12,883 nt of DNA from Phycisphaerae bacterium (GCA_020058145.1 JAGVEP010000121.1:1-12883); one strand, 5' to 3'; positions 1 through 6,624 are shown, numbered from the stretch's first letter. Numbers and translations are program-made. Notes: a model not told the origin generated them from the sequence alone.

Positions 1-11
1 GAGTCGCCTCC

Positions 12-52
12 CCCGGTAGGAGCTATGCCGTTCCGGCATAGCTCCTACCGGG
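12..52. repeat. REP-like perfect palindrome
   Basis: Two 19-base arms (12-30 and 34-52) are perfect reverse complements around a three-base loop TTC. The arm contains GTAGGAGC, the kind of GTAG-headed sequence seen in REP elements mobilised by RAYT (REP-associated tyrosine) transposases. A short outer match (GAGTC at 1-5, GACTC at 59-63) extends the symmetry. There is no T tract, so a simple intrinsic terminator is less likely, but it could end transcription of a gene lying left of the window. No RAYT gene is in the window. Confidence 0.7.
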
Positions 53-63
53 TTGCTGGACTC

Positions 64-394
64 TCATAACACCTGGATCAGATTTTGGGGAGCAGGCCAG
101 TGTTTGGCGGAAGTAGGTGGCAGTCCCGAATGGCATCAAGATAGTCATAACTGCTTTTCAGGAAATAAGTTACCGACGGCTGTGCAGATGCGTTCCGGAG
201 AAGGGTGGCAGGTGGACAGTCGAGCCTGTGCCCGTTCCTCCCGTTCGGTACGGCGGCTCCACTCGTGGCCAGTGCGTTGCGTCGTTCGCGTCTGTGATTG
301 CAACTCCATTCCTGACAAATGGTTATCGCTTATCTAAATGCCATTCGTGGCAGTCACTATCTAATCCAGGGCTAAGTACGAACAGGGAGACCGC
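64..394. other. Intergenic stretch without a supported gene
   Basis: Open frames here (53-337, 117-398) overlap each other, lack ribosome-binding sites and encode low-complexity Arg/Ser/Trp-rich peptides unlike real proteins. The stretch is visibly less GC-rich than the rest. Weak sigma-70-like hexamers (CTGACA near 312-317, TATCTA near 331-336) are badly spaced, so no promoter is claimed. It presumably holds the promoter and leader of the lipoprotein gene that starts at 395. Confidence 0.5.
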
Positions 395-715
395 ATGAAA
401 CGACCGCACATTCTCCTGGCCGCCGTGATCATGCTCATTCTGCCCGGTTGCGCGCTAATTAACAAGCGGATGAGCAGTTGGGAGGGCCACCACTACTCGG
501 AACTGATCAGGTCATGGGGCGCTCCGTCGCGAGTTGTCGATGATGGCGCCGGAGGCAAGGTCATCGTGTACGAGGAGTACGTGGACCTCGGCACAAGCGG
601 GCGCGTGGACCAGTGGGGGAATTTCCACGCCCAGAACAACGGATACACGAGAAAGCGTGAGTTCTTTGCCGATCGGGATGGCATCATCCGAAGGTGGCAG
701 TGGCACGGTCTCTGA
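395..715 (+). CDS. Small lipoprotein, hypothetical
   Basis: A 106-residue protein. Residues 1-19 form a lipoprotein signal: Lys-Arg start, a hydrophobic stretch LLAAVIMLI, then LPGC with Cys19 as the likely lipidated residue. The mature part is short, with a W-G-A-P motif (SWGAPS), a VYEEY strand and a C-terminal segment REFFADRDGIIRRWQWHGL. This pattern resembles small envelope lipoproteins in which a xxWGxP motif is followed by a C-terminal xFxxDxxGxIxxW strand. The start is supported by AGGGAGA at 384-390, four bases before the ATG. It probably sits in the periplasm or outer membrane; no specific function is known. It converges on the repeat protein gene and has no visible link to the secretion genes. 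Confidence 0.8.
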   Translation: MKRPHILLAAVIMLILPGCALINKRMSSWEGHHYSELIRSWGAPSRVVDDGAGGKVIVYEEYVDLGTSGRVDQWGNFHAQNNGYTRKREFFADRDGIIRRWQWHGL

Positions 716-721
716 TGCCTC

Positions 722-796
722 CCGGTCGTGTATACCTTCGCCAGCGACCGGCGTTCCGGCAGTTGGCGCCGAGCTTGGCGTTCGTCCGAATGGACG
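722..796. terminator. Hairpins between convergent genes
   Basis: The 99-base gap between two converging genes contains CCGGTCG (722-728) with its complement CGACCGG (745-751), and a tighter CGTCC-GAAT-GGACG hairpin (783-796). Neither is followed by a T tract, so a bidirectional terminator role rests only on position. Confidence 0.25.
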
Positions 797-814
797 GAAG
801 CTCCCAACGGTCAG

Positions 815-2302
815 CTACCGGGTTCCGGGCGGTTTCCAGATGACCGTTCCATCCTCGTCGAAGATACTCAGCACCGGCCCGTCCTTTCTCGCGCCCAGCC
901 CAACCCGGGCCTTTCCATTCTCGTCTACGAGACCCAGCGCCGACAAGTCCTTGAGCGCGACCAGTTCAACCCGGGACTTGCCATTCTCGTCGTGAAACTT
1001 CAACCTCGGCCCGTCCTTGAGAGCGAACAGCCCAACCCGGTCCTTGCCATTCTCGTCAGAGAGACCCAGCCCCGCTCCGTCCTTGACAGTGAACAGCCCA
1101 ACCCGGATCCTGTCATTCTCGTCTGAAAGATGCAGCCCCGGCCCGTCCTTGAGCACGTTCAGCGAAACCCGGATCACCTTGCTCTCGTCGAGGAGACTCA
1201 GCTCCGGCCCGTCCTTGAGCGCGTTCAGCTGCGCCCGGGTCCTGCCATTCTCGTCTGCGAGACGCAGCCCCAGCCCATCCTTGAACGCGAACAACTGCGC
1301 CCGGGGCGTGCCATTCTCGTCAGAGAGACCCAGCGCCGCCCCGTCCTTGTTAACGAACAGCCCAACCCGCATCCTGTCATTCTCGTCTTTAAGATGCAGC
1401 CCCGGCCCATCCTTGATCGCGGACAGCACAGCCCGGTCCTTACCATTCTCGTCCTGAAGACTTAGCGACGGCCCGTCCTTGAACGCGTGCAGCCCAACCC
1501 GGACCTTGTCATTCTCGTCGAGGAGACTCAGCAACGGCCCGTCCTTGAGCGTGTCCAACCCAATCCGGTGCTTGCCATTCTCGTCGAGAAGCTTCAGCGA
1601 CGACTTGTCCTTGAATGCGTCCAACCGAATCCGGTCCTTGCCATTCTCGTCCTGAAGATTTAGCGACGACCCGTCCTTGAGCGCGAACAGCCCAACCCCG
1701 GTCTTGTCATTCTCGTCATGGAGAGCTAGCGACGTCCCGTTCCCTCGCGCGAACAGCGAAGCCCGGAGATTGTCATTTTCATCGGAGAGACACAGTCCCT
1801 GCCCGCCATTGCGCGAGTCCAGCCTAACCCGGAGCTTGCCATTCTCGTCGGAGAAGTTCATCGCCGGCCCGTCCTTGTCCGCGCCCAGCCCAATGCGGGG
1901 CTTGGCGTTCTCGTCGAAGAGCCTCAGTTCCGACCCGTTCTTGAGGGCGACCAACGCAACCCGGTCCTTGCCATTCTCGTCGGAGAAACTCAGCCCGACC
2001 CCGTCTTTCTCCGTGCCCAGCACAACCCGGGGCTTTCCATCCATGTCGCGGAGGCGCAGCTCCGCCCCATCCTCTGACCCCCCCAGCGAGGCCAGGGTCT
2101 CGCCCTTATCGTTCACTACGATGAAAGACTTGGCACGGATCTCATTGCTCGGCGTGGGTGCGGTCGCGGTCCCTTGCGCATTGGCCTCGTAGCGCACCAG
2201 CGGGATCGCAAACACACAAGCCCCCGCGGTGAGAAACAAGGCGACCAGCAGCCTGCTGCTGCGACGTCTCTCACTGACCAGTGCGGCCTCCAGCCTCTCC
2301 AA
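815..2302 (-). CDS. Membrane-anchored protein of 22-residue DENGK repeats
   Basis: A 495-residue protein from the TTG at 2302. An N-terminal charged helix (ERLEAALVSERRR) is followed by one hydrophobic segment at about residues 18-37, then a short Ala/Thr/Pro-rich stretch. From residue 85 to 480 there are 18 repeats of exactly 22 residues with no indel, consensus xDENGKxRVGL followed by xALKDGPxLxL. A degenerate unit precedes them and a partial unit (FDEDGTVIW) ends the chain. The alternation of short beta strands and DENG/KDG turns suggests an elongated beta-solenoid outside the cytoplasmic membrane. Similar DENGK-type repeat proteins of unknown function occur in several environmental phyla. 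The true start may lie upstream at an ATA codon (2318-2320), which would give 501 residues beginning (M)TIEERLERLEAAL. Function is not known; a structural or adhesive surface role is a guess. Confidence 0.85.
   Translation of the reverse strand: MERLEAALVSERRRSSRLLVALFLTAGACVFAIPLVRYEANAQGTATAPTPSNEIRAKSFIVVNDKGETLASLGGSEDGAELRLRDMDGKPRVVLGTEKDGVGLSFSDENGKDRVALVALKNGSELRLFDENAKPRIGLGADKDGPAMNFSDENGKLRVRLDSRNGGQGLCLSDENDNLRASLFARGNGTSLALHDENDKTGVGLFALKDGSSLNLQDENGKDRIRLDAFKDKSSLKLLDENGKHRIGLDTLKDGPLLSLLDENDKVRVGLHAFKDGPSLSLQDENGKDRAVLSAIKDGPGLHLKDENDRMRVGLFVNKDGAALGLSDENGTPRAQLFAFKDGLGLRLADENGRTRAQLNALKDGPELSLLDESKVIRVSLNVLKDGPGLHLSDENDRIRVGLFTVKDGAGLGLSDENGKDRVGLFALKDGPRLKFHDENGKSRVELVALKDLSALGLVDENGKARVGLGARKDGPVLSIFDEDGTVIWKPPGTR
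863..2050 (-). repeat. 18 coding tandem repeats of 66 bp
   Basis: Exactly 18 x 66 = 1188 bp, in frame, each encoding a 22-residue DENGK unit. Units have diverged at DNA level but the length is invariant, which implies selection on the protein fold. On the plus strand the period is visible as recurring CATTCTCGTC. This is coding repetition, not a CRISPR. Confidence 0.9.
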
Positions 2303-2317
2303 TCGCTCTTCGATCGT

Positions 2318-2334
2318 TATTGCGGCGCTCTCCT
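2318..2334 (-). promoter_or_regulatory. Ribosome-binding site facing an ATA codon
   Basis: On the minus strand AGGAG (2334-2330) stands nine bases before ATA (2320-2318), in frame with the repeat protein. No comparable site precedes the TTG at 2302. Reading from ATA adds six residues and gives (M)TIEERLERLEAAL, a natural-looking amphipathic N terminus. Either a rare ATA start is used or an ATG has changed to ATA. Confidence 0.5.
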
Positions 2335-2388
2335 ATGAGTTACCAAAGACGCGTTTTGTGACTCAAGCCAACCTCTGCCCGTGTGTTC

Positions 2389-2394
2389 AGTATA
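2389..2394 (-). promoter_or_regulatory. Possible -10 element (TATACT) of the repeat protein gene
   Basis: TATACT on the minus strand matches the sigma-70 -10 consensus at five of six bases and lies about 70 bases upstream of the likely start. No good -35 hexamer is seen at the proper spacing. Confidence 0.25.
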
Positions 2395-2411
2395 CCGCGA
2401 ACCGCCCACCT

Positions 2412-2592
2412 CGCCCGGAGGGCGCACGCTGGTTGCCAGGGGCTTCGAGCCCCTGGAATCCGGAGCCACCCTCCTCCATCTTCCGCCCGGAGGGCGGTCG
2501 AGCCGGGCGAGTCAGATTTCGTCCGCCCTTCGGGCGGAGGAGAAGATTTGCGGGCAGGCTTCACCACCCAGGGCCTGAAGTCCCTGGCAACC
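2412..2592. repeat. Cluster of GC-rich palindromes with an inverted pair
   Basis: Contains CGCCCGGAGGGCG (2412-2424), a perfect 9-bp hairpin CCAGGGGCT-TCG-AGCCCCTGG (2436-2456), CCGCCC-GGA-GGGCGG (2483-2497) and CCGCCC-TTC-GGGCGG (2523-2537). The segment starting GGTTGCCAGGG at 2431 returns inverted and slightly diverged at 2568-2592. The whole looks like a REP/BIME-type composite or a small non-autonomous element, about 180 bases long. It encodes no believable protein. Confidence 0.6.
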
Positions 2593-2639
2593 ATCGCGCG
2601 CCCCCCGGGCGCTTCTCGCGAAAACCAATTCCGCCCCTG

Positions 2640-2707
2640 CGTGCCTTCGTGCCCCCGTGCCTTCTCTGAACCCTTCGTGCCTGCGTGCCTCCGTGCCTTC
2701 GTGCCTT
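2640..2707. repeat. CGTGCCTN octamer array
   Basis: Seven copies of an 8-base unit CGTGCCTT or close variants (2640, 2648, 2656, then 2676, 2684, 2692, 2700) with a 12-base interruption CTCTGAACCCTT. It is followed by TTCCATTTCCCTGTGGTTAA. On the other strand it reads as AAGGCACG units after a TTAACCACAG start, a style of intergenic repeat common in environmental genomes with large intergenic spacers. Confidence 0.65.
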
Positions 2708-2876
2708 GTCTTCCATTTCCCTGTGGTTAACTCCCAAAATCCGCCCAACTCCAACATCCGCCGACCAACCCCGCGCTCCTCCTTGCCCCGCACCCCCAGC
2801 GCATCAACAGTCCTTCATAGCGCGCCGGACCCGCGTGGCCAGCCCACGCAAAGCCCCGCCGCGCGCCGGCGAATTC

Positions 2877-2960
2877 GATGAAGAGGCTCAACCAAATGAC
2901 CAAGATGCCCAAGCCGACGACCAAGATGCTCAAACAGGTGACCAAGGTGATCAACCGTCG
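2877..2960. repeat. Four 21-bp iteron-like direct repeats
   Basis: Units begin at 2877, 2898, 2919 and 2940, exactly 21 bp apart; the core is GACCAAGRTGNYCAA, and the first unit is degenerate. A 53-codon open frame (2878-3039, ATG to TAA) runs through them and reads as a lysine-rich heptad pattern (TKMLKQV, TKVINRR), but it has no ribosome-binding site. The 21-bp spacing is two helical turns, as in protein-binding iterons. No replication or partition gene is nearby to support an origin. Confidence 0.55.
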
Positions 2961-3065
2961 CACAAAAAACCAGCCTGCTGGTAGCCGGCCAGGCCCTCGT
3001 CCGCAAAGGTGTTCAAGTTCCCGCTTCGTGGAGCGATAATAACCTTGCGCCTCGCTCCTCCGCCC

Positions 3066-3118
3066 AAGGTGACCAAAGGGGGGGGGGTGCGCGCATGATC
3101 ACCTTGGTCACCTTGGTC
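3066..3118. repeat. Inverted copies of the GACCAAGG repeat and a run of ten G
   Basis: GATCACCTTGGTCACC (3097-3112) is the exact reverse complement of 2937-2952, giving a 16-bp inverted repeat about 145 bases apart. CTTGGTC occurs twice (3103-3109 and 3112-3118), and GGTGACCAAAG at 3069-3079 repeats the direct unit. Ten consecutive G (3078-3087) sit between, a likely slippage-prone tract. Confidence 0.55.
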
Positions 3119-3203
3119 CCCCGGCGCGTCATCGACGAATTTATCGGGCACGTACGCCGGGTTCGCGCCCTTCAGCGCTTGCCTCTCGCACCCTTCCGTC
3201 GCG

Positions 3204-3222
3204 AAATCGCGCACAGCGATTT
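3204..3222 (-). terminator. Small hairpin overlapping the tssBC stop codon
   Basis: AAATCGC (3222-3216 on the minus strand) pairs with GCGATTT (3210-3204) around a five-base loop, beginning inside the TAA stop. The stem ends in only three T, so termination would be weak. It is the only hairpin right at the end of the minus-strand gene series. Confidence 0.3.
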
Positions 3223-5035
3223 ATCGCACGCGGTAGCCCAGTACAACCGGCACGCCGCCAGGCAAGATCTGCGGCGGAGGAGTCACGGTCACCGCGAGTT
3301 GCAGCGAGTTGGGGTTATCCTCCAGCGGCTTCGCCTGGACGGCGATTTGCTGCTCTTCCGGCGCGACGTCGGCCACCGTCAGCCAATCGCGAACATGGGT
3401 CAGCACGAATGCGGCGAGCTTCTCGTCCGACAGGCCGGTCAGGTGCGGCTTGAGTTCCAGCAGCAGGGTCGAAAGACGGCTGGCGAAAAGCTGGTAGGGC
3501 AGGCTCACTTCGAGCAGCGCGAGACCTTCGGCCCGGGTCGGCCGGGCGGCACTGAAGCCGCCGCACACGCAAGCGTCGGTCTGATTGGGCGGGCACAGCA
3601 CGGCATTCAGGCCGACCATCGCCATTTCCTGGCCCTTTTCGAGCGGCATGACCGTGTCGGCGGGGCCGAGCTGTTTCTCGCCTTTCTTGCCGCCGCGGGC
3701 GACGGGGAAGCCTTCGAGCCGGCCCACGATGCCCGTTGGCCAGCCCACGTCGGCCATGCCGTGCGCAATCGTGCAGGCGGCGGCGACCGCCCCATTGGTC
3801 CAGAGCGAGTCTTTCTCGGCGATGCACTCTTCGCGATATTGAAACGCCAGATCGTCGCCCGCAGTGGCGGCGTACGGCGCACGGAGCAGGCAGCGCCCGA
3901 AGACCAGGCCCAGCGCGCGTGCGTACGGCTGTTCGCGGAGCGTTTTCCATTTGGCGAATTGCCACTGATCAAACATGCTCACCAGCGGCGGCAGGGACGG
4001 CACCTGCCAGGCGTGCTTGAGACCAAAGAACTCGGCCGACGCGCCGGCGAGAGCGACCACCGGCAGGCTGGCCGCGTGCTGGGCGAGTTCGTCCAGGACC
4101 TCGATTTCGGGCGCCGTGTTGCCAAAGCTCTCGTGTACCACGATCAGGTCGGGGGCGTCGGCCCCGGCGTCAAACACGGGGTCTACAACCAAGGCCACGA
4201 GGCGCTGCGTGAGCTCGTCACGGCGTGCGTGCAGCACCGCGAGACGCACACCCTTGCGAAAGTCGAAACGGGAGACCAGCAGAGCGAGGCTCCGCCAGCC
4301 GCTCTCGACGCGCTGCAACGGCGCGGCGTGCAGGACGGCGTTCAGCCAGGCCGTGAGTCGCTGGTCGATTTGGGTGAGGGTTCGCCGCAGGGCGGAGGAT
4401 TCCTCGGCTGGGATTTGCAGCGCGCCGCCGCCGGCCGCCGCGGCGACGACTGCACCGAGTGGCGATTTTCGCGGCGGTGCGGGGGGACCGCCGGGCTGTT
4501 CGCCCAGGTCGAGTTGGCCGAGCACGTCGTCCACGACACTGTCGGGTGGCGGTGCGGCACTCGGTGTCCAATGGGTCGAGTCGACGACCCACTTGAGTTG
4601 TGGATCAACTGCGGCGAGCTTCTGCAGCGCTGCCACGAATTGTGCCGCGGAGAGCTTCCCGCGCAGGCGTGCCACGATTTGCTCGCGGGCGTCGAGGACG
4701 CCGCGCAGACTGGGAATCTGCTGGAGCATGGCCGGCGGCGTGAAGTCCTTCAGCGTGCGGAACGACAGCTCGAGTGCGGTGAGCGCGTTTGTCGGACTGA
4801 GCGGGTCGGCCAACTTGAGCGCAACGGTCGGTTGCGCTTCAGCGAGCAGCGCATCAAAGTTCTCGGGTGTCACGTCGACGACGCGCTCCGTGAGCGGCCC
4901 CCGGAGGCGGCCATCTTCGTCGCCGGCGAGGTCGGTGATCAGCAGGATGCGGTAGGGGCGGTCCGTCGTGACCTTCAGGCCGTCGGGGTACCGGTCCACT
5001 ACGTCCAGATCGGGCGGGAGGGGTTCGTCGGTCAT
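3221..5035 (-). CDS. tssBC: T6SS contractile sheath, TssB-TssC fusion
   Basis: A 604-residue protein. Residues about 20-145 resemble TssB (VipA): PYRILLITDLAGD, VDVTPENFDALL, and TALELSFRTLKDF with the LxxIPxLRxLLxxR helix. A Pro/Gly/Ala-rich linker spans about 155-205. Residues 210-604 resemble TssC (VipB): LNAVLHAAPLQRVESGWRSL, DLIVVHESFG, EFFGL, QFAKWKTLRE, CLLRAPY, DSLWTNGAVA, GWPTGIVGRLEG, and the C-terminal SLPYQLFASRLS. TssB and TssC normally are separate proteins that co-assemble into the T6SS sheath, whose contraction drives the Hcp tube and spike outward. Here one chain carries both. The ATG at 5035 is preceded by GGAGAG at seven bases; longer versions of the frame lack such a site. 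It is last in the minus-strand gene series, after a 189-base gap. Confidence 0.9.
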   Translation of the reverse strand: MTDEPLPPDLDVVDRYPDGLKVTTDRPYRILLITDLAGDEDGRLRGPLTERVVDVTPENFDALLAEAQPTVALKLADPLSPTNALTALELSFRTLKDFTPPAMLQQIPSLRGVLDAREQIVARLRGKLSAAQFVAALQKLAAVDPQLKWVVDSTHWTPSAAPPPDSVVDDVLGQLDLGEQPGGPPAPPRKSPLGAVVAAAAGGGALQIPAEESSALRRTLTQIDQRLTAWLNAVLHAAPLQRVESGWRSLALLVSRFDFRKGVRLAVLHARRDELTQRLVALVVDPVFDAGADAPDLIVVHESFGNTAPEIEVLDELAQHAASLPVVALAGASAEFFGLKHAWQVPSLPPLVSMFDQWQFAKWKTLREQPYARALGLVFGRCLLRAPYAATAGDDLAFQYREECIAEKDSLWTNGAVAAACTIAHGMADVGWPTGIVGRLEGFPVARGGKKGEKQLGPADTVMPLEKGQEMAMVGLNAVLCPPNQTDACVCGGFSAARPTRAEGLALLEVSLPYQLFASRLSTLLLELKPHLTGLSDEKLAAFVLTHVRDWLTVADVAPEEQQIAVQAKPLEDNPNSLQLAVTVTPPPQILPGGVPVVLGYRVR

Positions 5036-5224
5036 GGTCTGCTCTCCAGAAAGCGCTCCGCTCTCAGCCGGGAGCGTGCCGCCCGCGGCTGACCGCGGGC
5101 ATGGGCTGCGGCGTTCGCGCGCGGTGGCCTGCGAAAGCCGTGAAAGTGCGTTGACGACACAGAGCCGCGTCGCGGTCAGCTTAGGCCAACCGGCGGACGC
5201 CAATCAACCAGCCGGTTACGCTCA
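5036..5224 (-). other. Spacer before tssBC with a strong hairpin
   Basis: Holds GCCCGCGG-CTGA-CCGCGGGC (5081-5100), a perfect 8-bp stem with a four-base loop, and a weaker CGCTCC/GGAGCG pair (5054-5059 and 5071-5076). No T tract follows on the minus strand. It might attenuate, process or stabilise the transcript ahead of tssBC. An open frame crosses part of it but has no start signal. Confidence 0.45.
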
Positions 5225-5515
5225 CTACCGCCCTTTTCGGCGGAAGCGGCGGATCCACTCGTTGATTTGGGCGCGGATCTCGTACTCGCTCGTCTGGCAG
5301 CCGCCGCCGAGCAGGGCGCGGTCGACGATGCCGGACGCGATGCGGGCCTCGGGCCCGGCGCCCAGGCCGGCGAGGGCGAAATGGTCGTCGAGCGTCCCGC
5401 CGCCCACGCGGGCGAGTGCGGTCATGCACTCCACGATCGTGCCGCAATCGTGCGGGTTGTAGTGCCAGCGCCGGATGAGATAGTTCTTCACCTTGGCTTC
5501 AACGATGGAATCCAT
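5225..5515 (-). CDS. 96-residue T6SS-locus protein, copy A
   Basis: Small protein of no family I recognise, 79 of 96 residues identical with copy B at 9855-10145. It starts MDSIVEAKVKNYLIRRWHY and contains invariant Cys24, Cys30 and Cys73, a glycine-rich centre (LAGLGAGPEARIA, LLGGGCQTSEYEI) and a basic C-terminal helix (QINEWIRRFRRKGR). No signal peptide or membrane segment. The start has AAGGAG six bases upstream. It lies between the DUF4123 adaptor and tssBC. Possible roles are a sheath or spike accessory, an adaptor, or an immunity protein; nothing in the sequence decides. The 3' end shares a 71-bp identical block with copy B. Confidence 0.85.
   Translation of the reverse strand: MDSIVEAKVKNYLIRRWHYNPHDCGTIVECMTALARVGGGTLDDHFALAGLGAGPEARIASGIVDRALLGGGCQTSEYEIRAQINEWIRRFRRKGR
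5259..5329 (-). repeat. 71-bp block identical with 9889-9959
   Basis: Covers the codons for the segment around DRALLGGGCQTSEYEIRAQIN of copy A. It is base-for-base identical over 71 bp with copy B, while the rest of the two genes has diverged at many positions, suggesting local gene conversion. Confidence 0.8.
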
Positions 5516-5610
5516 AACAGGCTCCTTCAGCACAATATCGAATCAGCGTAACGTACCATACGCCGGTGCAACGGCCCGGGTCATCGCCAAGGACAGCAGC
5601 CGTGCGGCAC

Positions 5611-6174
5611 TCATCTCCGCGTCTCCCGTGCGGCGGCCGCCGGCTCCAGCACGCGGGTCGCGAGTCCGTTGGTCGTCCAGCGGTACGCGATGATCGCTCG
5701 TCCGTCGCGCGCCGCGGTGTAGAAGCACTGCGCCGGGCCGAAAAACTGGTGGGCCTCGTTCCGCGTGCAGACCGGCAGGAACGCCCGCAGGACACGTGGA
5801 TCGTAGAACCGGAAGCGGTACTTGCGCCCGGCTTCGTCCTTCACCAGCAGAAACTGCCGCAGGTGCTTGTGCAGCGCCTCGAACGGCACCGGCGCTTGCA
5901 GCAAGATTCCGAGGTTCTCGCCCCAGTGCTCGAACAGCCATTGCCCAAACGAACCGTCGGGCGCAAACGTCGCCAGGTGCGGGGCGACGTGGTCGAGCTG
6001 CACCCCGAGCTGGCCGGCGTATAGCGACTGCACGGACAGGCCGGCCGTGCGGGCCCGCCGCGCCACCGACGCCTCCTGGGCCGCATCCAGCACGGCGTAC
6101 CACGGCAGCGCCGCAACGGCGTTCCGCACCAGGGCGGTGCGCAAGTCGCTCACGTTCTGCTCGGTGGTCGTCAT
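5611..6174 (-). CDS. DUF4123 adaptor for T6SS effector
   Basis: A 187-residue cytoplasmic protein with the DUF4123 pattern throughout: WYAVLDAA (25-32), SLYAG (50-54), an APHL segment, a WLFEHWGENLGILL segment (79-92), HKHLRQFLLV (102-111), FRFYDPRVLRAFLP (121-134) and FFGP (144-147). DUF4123 proteins (Tap/TEC adaptors) bind effectors and help load them on VgrG or PAAR spikes. The locus fits this, with a PAAR gene and a putative effector just upstream in transcription. ATG at 6174 is chosen; a GTG at 6177 is equally possible, as GGAG stands nine bases before it. The C terminus is Ala/Arg-rich. Confidence 0.85.
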   Translation of the reverse strand: MTTTEQNVSDLRTALVRNAVAALPWYAVLDAAQEASVARRARTAGLSVQSLYAGQLGVQLDHVAPHLATFAPDGSFGQWLFEHWGENLGILLQAPVPFEALHKHLRQFLLVKDEAGRKYRFRFYDPRVLRAFLPVCTRNEAHQFFGPAQCFYTAARDGRAIIAYRWTTNGLATRVLEPAAAARETRR

Positions 6175-6201
6175 CACTGCCTGCAACTCCGTGGCCCGCG
6201 C

Positions 6202-6624
6202 CTACTTCTTGAGCTCCAGCGACATCTTGTCCGTCACGTGGTCGCTCATGGCAACGAGAATCCAATACCGTCCGGGTTGCTCGGGCAGCCCGAGGTGTTT
6301 GCGCAAATCCAGATTGAAGTACGCGCCTTGGCGCACGGACGGGCTCATCGGCGGCACCTTCTCGGGTCGGACCACGTCGGCCGCGGCGTAGTCTCGCGCC
6401 GACTTGACCCAGATCAGCGGTTGGTCGCGACCCAACGCGAGCACCAGAATCCAGGGCCAGGGATCGTCGTGGCACTTCTGGATGAACGGCCCGTCGATCA
6501 GGTACGCGCCGTACAACGCCACCGGCTCGCCGGCGGCATAGGTCGGTTTGGCCAGTTTGGCGGCCACGCCCACCTTGTCCAGCTTCGGCGAGTCGGCGTG
6601 TTCCTCGTAGTTCGGCAGCTCCAT
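6202..6624 (-). CDS. Hypothetical 140-residue protein in effector operon
   Basis: Starts MELPNYEEHADSPKLDKVGV. The body looks all-beta: AKPTYAAGEPVALYGAYLID, then WPWILVLALGRDQPLIWV, GAYFNLDLRKHLGLP and a final strand pair PGRYWILVAMSDHVTDKMSLELKK. This resembles an immunoglobulin-like or beta-sandwich domain, but I do not recognise a family. No signal peptide. GAGG stands eight bases before the ATG at 6624; another ATG at 6630 is too near that site. It sits between the metzincin gene and the DUF4123 adaptor, so an immunity protein, chaperone or second spike cargo are candidates. The PGxYWILVAxSD end recalls small proteins found beside T6SS effectors, but this is only a resemblance. Confidence 0.75.
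   Translation of the reverse strand: MELPNYEEHADSPKLDKVGVAAKLAKPTYAAGEPVALYGAYLIDGPFIQKCHDDPWPWILVLALGRDQPLIWVKSARDYAAADVVRPEKVPPMSPSVRQGAYFNLDLRKHLGLPEQPGRYWILVAMSDHVTDKMSLELKK

Larger units (their letters stand above)
2335..3203. other. Long intergenic spacer rich in repeats
   Basis: Lies between the start of the repeat-protein gene and the end of the sheath gene. Apart from the palindrome cluster, octamer array and 21-bp iterons described separately, I see no gene. Frames crossing it encode Pro/Arg/Ala-rich or repeat-derived peptides without ribosome-binding sites. It marks the boundary between the left genes and the secretion module. Confidence 0.55.

Noticed and set aside
53..337. A 94-residue open frame near the left edge
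   Set aside because: No ribosome-binding site and low-complexity Arg/Ser/Trp composition; starts inside the REP-like element's flank.
1017..1457. Repetitive plus-strand open frames (SSERPSPxPSL-type peptides)
   Set aside because: They are antisense shadows of the 66-bp coding repeats of the minus-strand protein.
863..2050. Regular 66-bp repetition resembling a CRISPR array
   Set aside because: There is no repeat/spacer alternation; the period is coding, in frame and diverged, giving 22-residue units.
2878..3039. Small basic open frame through the 21-bp repeats
   Set aside because: No ribosome-binding site; its lysine-rich heptad pattern follows from the DNA repeat.
3095..5092. A 665-residue plus-strand open frame
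   Set aside because: It lies opposite tssBC, is Arg/Gly/Gln-rich and resembles no protein; the minus strand carries clear TssB/TssC motifs and a good ribosome-binding site.
5543..6475. A 310-residue minus-strand open frame
   Set aside because: Overlaps the DUF4123 and 140-residue genes in another frame; Arg/Ala/Pro-rich shadow composition.
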